DNA of 6,411 nt from DAOTUB01 sp034437455 (lineage in GTDB: Bacteria > Chloroflexota > Anaerolineae > B4-G1): NCBI GenBank assembly GCA_034437455.1, contig DAOTUB010000224.1:1-6411 (forward strand), given 5' to 3'. Below are positions 1 to 4,402 of the stretch, piece after piece (position 1 is the stretch's first letter; every line of letters begins with the position of its first letter). Below the pieces are notes generated by a model. That model was not told the origin of the DNA and made no database searches. It was given only the letters and a program-made list of their open reading frames with translations. Made by a program: the position numbers and the translations under genes.

Positions 1-108
1 TTCAGTATCCTCAAGCGGATCGAGCGTGGTGAAACGACGAGTTTAGCATTGGCGGCACTCAAATCTGGTGGCTTTCAGTATCCTCAAGCGGATCGAGCGT
101 GGTGAAAC
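1..108 (-). CRISPR. Leader-proximal end of a CRISPR array: two repeats and one spacer
   Basis: Two identical repeat copies are seen at 1-35 (cut by the window edge, 35 of 37 bases visible) and 72-108 (full, 37 bases), separated by a 36-base spacer at 36-71. On the minus strand the repeat starts GTTTCACCACGCTCG, then has a 4-bp stem ATCC/GGAT around the loop GCTTGA, then ends ACTGAAAG. The eight bases after the stem match the usual 8-nt 5' handle left by Cas6 and resemble the common ATTGAAAC/G repeat end, so I infer transcription on the minus strand, away from the cas genes. On the other strand the stem would leave 15 bases, which does not fit. The array continues beyond position 1. The spacer source cannot be told from the sequence. 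Confidence 0.93.
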
Positions 109-121
109 TCATTACATTGTT

Positions 122-151
122 AAAGTACAGTCTGCTAAAATATCGGTACAA
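122..151 (-). promoter_or_regulatory. Possible promoter for the CRISPR array
   Basis: On the minus strand a TTGTAC hexamer (146-151) and a TACTTT hexamer (122-127) are separated by 18 bases, resembling weak -35 and -10 boxes. Transcription would begin a few bases before the first repeat, around 114. The match to consensus is partial and other AT-rich hexamers nearby could serve instead, so this is only a suggestion. Confidence 0.3.
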
Positions 152-172
152 GACGCTTTCAGGTCGCCCTGC

Positions 173-217
173 CCCCATATCTGCCGATTGGTCAACAGTA
201 AAACCGAATATATGGGG
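173..217 (-). other. Extended inverted repeat (hairpin) in the leader
   Basis: CCCCATAT at 173-180 pairs perfectly with ATATGGGG at 210-217. Inside it, ATTGGT at 187-192 pairs with ACC (203-205) and AAT (207-209), with one bulged base at 206 and an unpaired run at 181-186. The apical loop is ten bases (193-202). In total 14 base pairs can form over 45 bases. It could be an operator-like dyad, a leader element used by the adaptation complex, or a processing or attenuation structure at the end of the cas mRNA. There is no T tract after it. Confidence 0.5.
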
Positions 218-346
218 CGGCATCTCTTTGCATAACACTGCCCTTGTTCTCTTTCTCCTCCACCTTTGCGCCAGTTGACGCAAATCAATTTCTGCACCCA
301 AACCCCTGTCATTTGCGACTTTTCCGAGCAGACTGAGGCCGTGACT

Positions 347-952
347 TTAGAGTACATCGTTGCAGAACCGACGGAATTCGCAGTTCACGCACTGCCGCCG
401 CGACCGGGGCGGAGCGGGCATTGCCTCTCGTTCTACCATCTCCCGCATCGCTGTCACCGCCTTCCGTGTCTCATCCCGCAGTCGAGAGGTCAGCTTTACT
501 TCCTCCGCCTTTCGCTTCAACAGGGAGTACACAAAGCCTCGGTAGACTTGGCCCTCCCACATCTCCTCCAGCATCATCCCGTACGCTGCCAATTGACGCC
601 GGACCTGCCAACCGATTTTGCGCCTGGTCTGCTTATATTCCACCGGGATTAACTCGGTATCCCCTTCCTCCACTTCGATGACCATGTCCACCCGTCCCCG
701 CAGTCCAAGTATAGTCGATTTTACCCAGACGTCAAAGTGCCGCTTCCCCTCCTCCAGTCCGTAGGCGGCCAACGTGCGCCGCCGCTCCCGCTTGCCTGCT
801 TTCTCGTGCGCGGCGATCCCCGCTTCCATCTTGTACGTCGTCGGACGCAGCAGAGGAAGACAATAGGTGTAAAAAACGATCCGCGGGCAGTAGGCGTATT
901 GCTTCAGGTCGGTCACCGTAAAGATCAGGCGTTCATCCGCCTCACTCTCCAT
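347..952 (-). CDS. cas4: Cas4, RecB-like iron-sulfur exonuclease of the adaptation module
   Basis: Cas4 proteins trim and orient prespacers and help select protospacers with the right PAM, acting with Cas1-Cas2. The 201-residue product shows the family layout: Cys22 in YAYCPR near the N-terminus, His49, GRVD with Asp89, the EYK motif with Glu105 and Lys107, QLAAY (Gln120-Tyr124), and a C-terminal Cys188-x2-Cys191-x5-Cys197 cluster. The four cysteines would hold a 4Fe-4S cluster and the RecB residues the metal site, so it looks fully active. The frame is open to 1012, but AGGAGG at 962-967 lies 9 bases before the ATG at 952 and only 3 before the one at 958, so I chose 952. It overlaps the end of cas2 by 11 bases, indicating translational coupling. 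It is the last cas gene before the leader. Confidence 0.93.
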   Translation of the reverse strand: MESEADERLIFTVTDLKQYAYCPRIVFYTYCLPLLRPTTYKMEAGIAAHEKAGKRERRRTLAAYGLEEGKRHFDVWVKSTILGLRGRVDMVIEVEEGDTELIPVEYKQTRRKIGWQVRRQLAAYGMMLEEMWEGQVYRGFVYSLLKRKAEEVKLTSRLRDETRKAVTAMREMVEREAMPAPPRSRRQCVNCEFRRFCNDVL

Positions 953-1205
953 CCTCATCTTCCTCCTGGATGATCTCCAGTCGCTGCCTCCAGTCCTTCT
1001 CGCAGATGGCAAAGAGCTGAATCTTGCCGGATCGGTCGCCCAACCGCTCGCCGATCTTGAGCATCAACTCCTCCTGATGCGTGCGCGCCAGTTCCCCCAG
1101 AAAGGCGGAATACTGAATGCGGTCCAGCCCGTAATCCAGGCAAAAGTCGGCCACCTTTGTCCGCGTGCTATCGTTCGAGATGTCGTACACCAGCAGGCAT
1201 TTCAT
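942..1205 (-). CDS. cas2: Cas2, structural subunit of the Cas1-Cas2 integrase
   Basis: The 87-residue product has the usual Cas2 length and N-terminus: MKCLLVYDIS with Asp8 at the conserved metal-site position, then YGLDRIQYSAFLGEL (residues 25-39), matching the family pattern YGxxRxQYSVFxG. Cas2 dimers bridge two Cas1 dimers in the spacer-integration complex. The C-terminus is a short acidic tail (residues 81-87) whose reading frame overlaps the cas4 start by 11 bases. The start at 1205 is fixed by the conserved N-terminus, yet no Shine-Dalgarno sequence precedes it: a heptamer array begins only three bases upstream of the ATG. The cas1 stop is 42 bases upstream, so coupling by direct overlap is not possible here. 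Confidence 0.95.
   Translation of the reverse strand: MKCLLVYDISNDSTRTKVADFCLDYGLDRIQYSAFLGELARTHQEELMLKIGERLGDRSGKIQLFAICEKDWRQRLEIIQEEDEDGE
962..967 (-). promoter_or_regulatory. Ribosome binding site deciding the cas4 start
   Basis: AGGAGG on the minus strand lies inside the end of cas2. It leaves 9 bases to the ATG at 952 and 3 to the ATG at 958, which favours the 201-residue Cas4 over the longer reading from 1012, which has no such signal. Confidence 0.6.
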
Positions 1206-1208
1206 TGC

Positions 1209-1250
1209 GAATGAGTGAATGGCGAATAGCGAATAGTGAATGGCGAATTA
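1209..1250 (+). repeat. Heptamer array A (GAATRGY), between cas1 and cas2
   Basis: On the plus strand GAAT units start at 1209, 1217, 1224, 1231, 1238 and 1245, that is one step of 8 and then steps of exactly 7. The units read GAATGAG(T), GAATGGC, GAATAGC, GAATAGT, GAATGGC and a terminal GAATTA. The last bases (1248-1250) are also the cas1 TAA stop codon. The array fills nearly the whole gap between the two genes. Confidence 0.9.
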
Positions 1251-2291
1251 CCACCTGGCGATGAACGGTTTGTAGGTTTCGCGGTCGCCTCGCACAAAGG
1301 TGGCGATGTGACGCGCCTGGCTCTGGATGATGATGCGCAGCGGCTGCCGCTTCCGCTCGTACCGCTCCGCCGCCTCCAACCGCGCCAGCACCTTCTCCGC
1401 GATCGCTCGCCGGCTTTCCTGCACCAAAAGCCCCTTTCCGTCCAATTCTAGCGCCATTTTCTTGTTCGCCATCCCCACGACGGTCCGATCCACGACGATC
1501 TGGCGGAACTCTTCGATCAGGTCAAAGACGAGACTGGGCTTGCCCGGCCGGTCGGCGTGGATGAATCCTCCATACGGGTCGAGTCCCGCCAGCACCAGCG
1601 CCCGCTCGATCTGGCCGTAGAGGATGCCATAGCCATAGTTCAAGCTGGCGTTGATCGGATCCCCTGCTCCTCGCGTCTTCCGCCCCGGCCAGTCGTATTG
1701 CTCCGGGATGACCTGTTTGAGCGCGCCCCAGTATTTTTGCGCCGCCCGTCCTTCTGCCGATAGGATCAGATAGCGCGCCTCCTCGACCGTGTCCATCCCT
1801 AACCGACGCAGTTCCTCCAGGTGATCCCGCACCTCGTCGGCGCGCGAGCACAACTCCTGGTACAGGTCGGCGTCGGTCTTTTTGCGATACTTGGCGACGT
1901 AGCGCAAGAATCCGGCCTGATTCGAGATCTTGCCCCGGGCAAAGGCCTTGGCCAACGCCAAACCGCGCTGGTCGGTGTAGGCCTCCAGTTGCGCCCGCCG
2001 CGTCATAACGGTGCCCGTCAGACCGGCCGAATAGAGCGCTGCGTAGGGCCGCCCTCGATAATCCACGAAATGGATGGGGATACCTCGCTCGGTACAGACC
2101 GCGATCGCGTCGGCGGACAGGCCGATGCCGCGGCCGCTGACGAGCACGCTCTCCAGGTGGAGCAACGGCGCTTCCTGCACCAATCGCTCCGACGGCGTTC
2201 CCTCGCCGCTGCGCATCACCTGCAGCCGCTCGCTGTGCTTGCCGACGAAGACGCCGTATTGGTCTACGATGAGACGTTGGACAATGGGCAT
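1248..2291 (-). CDS. cas1: Cas1, CRISPR integrase
   Basis: Cas1 is the metal-dependent DNA integrase that inserts new spacers at the leader end of the array, in a complex with Cas2. The 347-residue product is of normal length, with an N-terminal beta domain (about 1-90) and a C-terminal helical catalytic domain. The catalytic triad is visible: Glu180 in LSAEGRAAQKYW, His245 in GGFIHADRPG and Asp257 in LVFDLIEEFR, with the conserved NYGYGILYG segment at 218-226 between them. The start at 2291 is supported by GGAGG (minus strand of 2296-2300) four bases upstream and by a normal N-terminus. The TAA stop is formed at the edge of heptamer array A, and array B lies just upstream of its ribosome binding site. 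No defect is seen. Confidence 0.97.
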   Translation of the reverse strand: MPIVQRLIVDQYGVFVGKHSERLQVMRSGEGTPSERLVQEAPLLHLESVLVSGRGIGLSADAIAVCTERGIPIHFVDYRGRPYAALYSAGLTGTVMTRRAQLEAYTDQRGLALAKAFARGKISNQAGFLRYVAKYRKKTDADLYQELCSRADEVRDHLEELRRLGMDTVEEARYLILSAEGRAAQKYWGALKQVIPEQYDWPGRKTRGAGDPINASLNYGYGILYGQIERALVLAGLDPYGGFIHADRPGKPSLVFDLIEEFRQIVVDRTVVGMANKKMALELDGKGLLVQESRRAIAEKVLARLEAAERYERKRQPLRIIIQSQARHIATFVRGDRETYKPFIARW

Positions 2292-2306
2292 AGGTCCTCC
2301 AATTGC

Positions 2307-2340
2307 GAATAGCGAATAGCGAATGGCGAATGGCGAATTA
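2307..2340 (+). repeat. Heptamer array B (GAATRGY), between the four-helix-bundle gene and cas1
   Basis: Four perfect 7-base units start at 2307, 2314, 2321 and 2328 (two GAATAGC, then two GAATGGC), followed by a terminal GAATTA at 2335-2340. A degenerate unit, CAATTGC, may precede it at 2300, touching the cas1 ribosome binding site. As in array A the terminal TTA is the stop codon (TAA on the minus strand) of the gene upstream. Confidence 0.92.
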
Positions 2341-2745
2341 GTGTTTGGCGTAGCGAAGTTGGCGGTTGATTTCGGTGACTAGAAGGGCGATGATCTCGTC
2401 TAGCAGAGCCAAACGGTGCTGGTAGACATTTGATGGCAACAGCTTTCGTCCGCGCCAGTACCACCCCTTGGCCTCCCGGGCCGATCCGACGGCTATCTTC
2501 AGGAAGCGCGCGTTGTCACGCCCAAAGCCGCGCCCGAATCCTTCTTCGACGTTGGCGCTAATGGAGCCGGCACTGCGTATGATCTGTTGGACGATTGCCC
2601 ACCCTCGCCGATCCTTCTGCCAATGATCGCAGTCAGCCCACACCAGATCGTAAAGAAACAGCGCCTTCCGATACCCGTAAAATTTCCACACCGGCCCCTC
2701 TTTGATCTCCGCCGCAACCCCCTCCATCCACTCCTCATAAGTCAT
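2338..2745 (-). CDS. Four-helix-bundle protein of the S23/IVP (Avd-like) family
   Basis: The 135-residue product carries the signature of the small four-helix-bundle family (TIGR02436-type) first seen encoded in 23S rRNA intervening sequences and related to the Avd accessory protein of diversity-generating retroelements. Key stretches are IIRSAGSISANVEEGFGR (55-72) and FLKIAVGSAREAKGW (81-95), which match the family pattern of Ser-Ile-x-Ala-Asn-x-x-Glu-Gly followed by Phe-Leu-x-x-Ala-x-Gly-Ser. Members form small helical oligomers; the role of stand-alone copies is not established. The frame opens at 2757, but GGAGG (2750-2754) four bases before 2745 favours the internal ATG. It is not a known cas gene, yet it interrupts cas6 and cas1. 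It is flanked by heptamer arrays in inverted orientation, suggesting an inserted unit. A role in the CRISPR system is possible but unsupported. Confidence 0.85.
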   Translation of the reverse strand: MTYEEWMEGVAAEIKEGPVWKFYGYRKALFLYDLVWADCDHWQKDRRGWAIVQQIIRSAGSISANVEEGFGRGFGRDNARFLKIAVGSAREAKGWYWRGRKLLPSNVYQHRLALLDEIIALLVTEINRQLRYAKH

Positions 2746-2759
2746 CCCCCCTCCCATTT

Positions 2760-2795
2760 GCTATTCGTCATTCGCACATTCGCTATTCACTATTC
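2760..2795 (-). repeat. Heptamer array C, between cas6 and the four-helix-bundle gene (inverted relative to array B)
   Basis: Here the GAAT units read on the minus strand (ATTC on plus at 2763, 2770, 2778, 2785 and 2792; steps 7, 8, 7, 7). In minus-strand order they read GAATAGT, GAATAGC, GAATGTGC, GAATGAC, GAATAGC. The last codons and the TAG stop of cas6 (2783-2785) lie inside the array. It faces array B across the four-helix-bundle gene as an imperfect inverted repeat. Confidence 0.88.
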
Positions 2796-3820
2796 AACAC
2801 GTACCAACCATTCCCTTTCACCGCATCCTTTCCCACATGCACAAACTGCCCCCAGACCAGCCAGAGCCAGAAGGGAGACCAGTCCTCGGCTTCTACTATG
2901 ACCGTTCCCAGCAACCCGCTGGTGGGCGTGTTCCGTCGCTGACGAGTAGAGTAACTGCTTAGTTCTTCCCACCAGAGGCGGTTGTCCACGACGCGAACGT
3001 CTTCGGCGGCCTCCACCAGACCGGAAAAGTCCACTTCAAGTTTGGTATCGGAGAAATCCCGACTCAGTGCCTCCAGCCGATCGAGTAGTCGTTGGAAGAG
3101 CGGCTTGAAACGAAACTGATGTGGTTTGAGCAAACGACCACGCTCAATGATGCGTGTCGGCGTCAGAAACTTCATCGCCACCCGCCCATGCGCCATTCGC
3201 CATGCGCCATTCGCACCATTCGCCCATTCGCAAACTTGCTCGTGCGTGATGGGGATATCGGGCACCTGGACCATCTCGTCATCCGCCTGTATCACCGACT
3301 GTCGCTCGCCGGTCAGGGGGTTCTCCTCCCAGACCTCCTGGATGACCAACGTGCCACGCCGCCAATGGTCGTCGTTCCGCTGCATCCGGCGACCAAGCCC
3401 CTGTTCCTCAAAGGTCTTGGTCGTCAGCACGACGTAAGGGAATAGCTGCAACGCCTGAGCGTAGAGCGTGAGACCAAACTCGAACCGCTCCTCGGATTCG
3501 TAGTGGAAAAAGAGTCGCCCGCGGTCATCCTCGACCGGGTGGCCGCCCGCGCCCGGCAACGGCGGCTGGACGGTGTAAGGACGGGGCACGTCGCGGCCCC
3601 GCCCGCTCCCCGGCTTGAGCGTGTTGACCAGCGTGGCGACCGGGCAGGCGGCGACCAGGGGACAGGCGGCGCACTCGTCGGCCTTGCGGTTGCTGCAAAA
3701 GCGACCGCGCATCGCGTGGAACAGCGCCCCGCGGATGGCCGAGCCCTGATGTTCGTTCAGTTCGATGGTGTCCTGCACCTCAGTGATAAAGCGCAGGCGG
3801 TGGGCTTTGAAGTTGTTCAT
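2783..3820 (-). CDS. cas6: Cas6, crRNA-processing endoribonuclease (RAMP)
   Basis: Cas6 cleaves the precursor CRISPR transcript within the repeat to give crRNAs with an 8-nt 5' handle. The 345-residue product has the early GSAIRGALFHAM segment (26-37) and the diagnostic C-terminal block: TSGLLGTVIVEAED (300-313), then PFWLWLVWGQFVHVGKD (316-332) and the Gly-rich KGNGWYVL (335-342), as in the PF10040-type Cas6 C-terminal domain. A cysteine group, Cys42, Cys50, Cys53 and Cys59, may bind a metal and recurs in this Cas6 branch. The start at 3820 follows AGGAGG (3827-3832) by six bases. Residues about 197-212, rich in Ala-Asn-Gly, are encoded by an embedded heptamer tract, and the last residues, Asn-Ser-Glu, with the stop come from array C. 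The catalytic residue cannot be assigned by eye. Confidence 0.88.
   Translation of the reverse strand: MNNFKAHRLRFITEVQDTIELNEHQGSAIRGALFHAMRGRFCSNRKADECAACPLVAACPVATLVNTLKPGSGRGRDVPRPYTVQPPLPGAGGHPVEDDRGRLFFHYESEERFEFGLTLYAQALQLFPYVVLTTKTFEEQGLGRRMQRNDDHWRRGTLVIQEVWEENPLTGERQSVIQADDEMVQVPDIPITHEQVCEWANGANGAWRMAHGRVAMKFLTPTRIIERGRLLKPHQFRFKPLFQRLLDRLEALSRDFSDTKLEVDFSGLVEAAEDVRVVDNRLWWEELSSYSTRQRRNTPTSGLLGTVIVEAEDWSPFWLWLVWGQFVHVGKDAVKGNGWYVLNSE
3186..3232 (-). repeat. Heptamer-like tract embedded in the cas6 coding sequence
   Basis: On the plus strand ATTC or the variant ATGC occurs at 3188, 3195, 3202, 3209, 3218 and 3226 (steps 7, 7, 7, 9, 8), giving GCGAATGG-type units on the minus strand, the same family and orientation as array C. 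The tract keeps the cas6 frame open and encodes about residues 197-212, a short Ala-Asn-Gly-rich stretch containing ANGANGAW. Confidence 0.8.
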
Positions 3821-3826
3821 CTGTAT

Positions 3827-3832
3827 CCTCCT
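3827..3832 (-). promoter_or_regulatory. Ribosome binding site of cas6
   Basis: AGGAGG on the minus strand, six bases before the cas6 ATG. Heptamer array D begins two bases further upstream, so the array ends exactly where the translation signal begins. Confidence 0.7.
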
Positions 3833-3834
3833 AC

Positions 3835-3880
3835 GAATGGCGAATAGCGAATAGTGAATAGTGAATGGCGAATGGTGAAT
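3835..3880 (+). repeat. Heptamer array D (GAATRGY), between the 171-aa gene and cas6
   Basis: This is the longest and most regular copy: six full units in perfect 7-base phase starting at 3835, 3842, 3849, 3856, 3863 and 3870, then a terminal GAAT at 3877-3880. The units are GAATGGC, GAATAGC, GAATAGT, GAATAGT, GAATGGC and GAATGGT. The next three bases (3881-3883) are the stop codon of the upstream gene, so the array fills the gap from stop codon to ribosome binding site. Confidence 0.95.
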
Positions 3881-4396
3881 CTATACGCCGTCTCCGTGCC
3901 TGGGGTTTGTGGATGAGATGTCGATCAATGTTGCCAGGTCTATTTCTGTCTCCTTCTCGAAGCGCATCAGCGCCCGACAGCGCCGGATGGCCCACTGCCA
4001 CTCGACGGAGCCAGCCCGGTGCAGCGTTTCCAGCAGGCCGTACCAGTCGCCGCCGTGGTCCATCGTGCACTCCCAGATCAGCGCCACATCGGGGTCGGTG
4101 TCGTCGGGACCCGAGGGGCGCAGTAACCAACCTGGCGCGGCGGCCAGGGCGCGGAACTTGGCGCAACGGTCGGCGTTGCCATCGGCGTGAGCCGCGTCGG
4201 CGGCGTCGAGCAGCGCCAGCAAGGCCTCAGCCGCGCGTCGAAGCCTGGCCCGCGCGCGGGGCACATCGCGGATCAGGAGGAGGTACTGCGCCGGCAGCAC
4301 CTCCCCCGTCTCCGGTACACATCCCCGCAGCTCTGGGCACAGGCCAGACGCTATGGCGCCTTCGAGCAGCGCTTCGAGGTGGTTGGCGTTGGTCAT
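3881..4396 (-). CDS. Unrecognised 171-aa protein within the effector gene block; candidate small subunit
   Basis: I do not recognise a family signature. The product appears mainly helical: residues about 46-69 are Arg/Ala/Leu-rich and helix-prone, and the C-terminal half has two further helical stretches (about 117-128 and 131-148) with aromatic-rich VEWQWAIRRCRAL (131-143). It carries five cysteines with no clear metal motif and no membrane segment or signal peptide. The start at 4396 is only six bases past the cas5 stop, with a weak GAGG four bases upstream, so it is probably translated with cas5. Position after cas7-cas5, size and helical character suggest a Cas11-type small subunit of the crRNP, but this is inference from context. 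Its stop codon directly abuts heptamer array D. Confidence 0.7.
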   Translation of the reverse strand: MTNANHLEALLEGAIASGLCPELRGCVPETGEVLPAQYLLLIRDVPRARARLRRAAEALLALLDAADAAHADGNADRCAKFRALAAAPGWLLRPSGPDDTDPDVALIWECTMDHGGDWYGLLETLHRAGSVEWQWAIRRCRALMRFEKETEIDLATLIDISSTNPRHGDGV

Positions 4397-4402
4397 CTTG
4401 CC

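Larger units (their letters stand above)
109..346 (-). promoter_or_regulatory. CRISPR leader between cas4 and the first repeat
   Basis: This 238-base gap lies between the cas4 stop and the first full repeat and holds no convincing gene. The part next to the repeat (about 109-152) is about one third GC, clearly more AT-rich than the flanking genes, as leaders usually are. It contains an extended hairpin at 173-217 and a second perfect 6-bp inverted repeat, TTTGCG/CGCAAA with an 8-base loop, at 265-284. Neither hairpin is followed by a run of T on the minus strand, so neither is a standard intrinsic terminator; the cas transcript may read through into the array. Leader status follows from position and repeat orientation, not from a recognised motif. 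Confidence 0.75.

Noticed and set aside
265..284. Intrinsic terminator after cas4
   Set aside because: The 6-bp stem is perfect, but on the minus strand it is followed by a purine-rich stretch and not by a T run.
59..301. Minus-strand open frame of 80 codons through the leader and into the first repeat
   Set aside because: It runs through the CRISPR repeat and the AT-rich leader, has no ribosome binding site that I can see and no recognisable motif; chance opening is likelier.
347..1012. Longer Cas4 reading from the ATG at 1012
   Set aside because: The extra 20 residues lie inside cas2, are basic and low in complexity, are not part of the family, and lack a ribosome binding site; the AGGAGG at 962-967 fits 952.
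1209..1250. Heptamer arrays as degenerate CRISPR repeats or mini-arrays
   Set aside because: The units are 7 bases long in direct tandem with no spacers and share no sequence with the 37-base CRISPR repeat.
1821..2312. Plus-strand open frame antisense to cas1
   Set aside because: cas1 on the minus strand shows the full catalytic triad; the opposite frame has no motif and no translation signal.
2338..2745. Diversity-generating retroelement based on the Avd-like protein
   Set aside because: No reverse transcriptase and no template/variable repeat pair with adenine-specific differences is present in the window; the heptamers are too short and varied to be such a pair.
2307..2795. Insertion sequence with a transposase
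   Set aside because: The unit between the inverted arrays encodes only the small four-helix-bundle protein; no transposase motif is visible, and no obvious target duplication could be identified.
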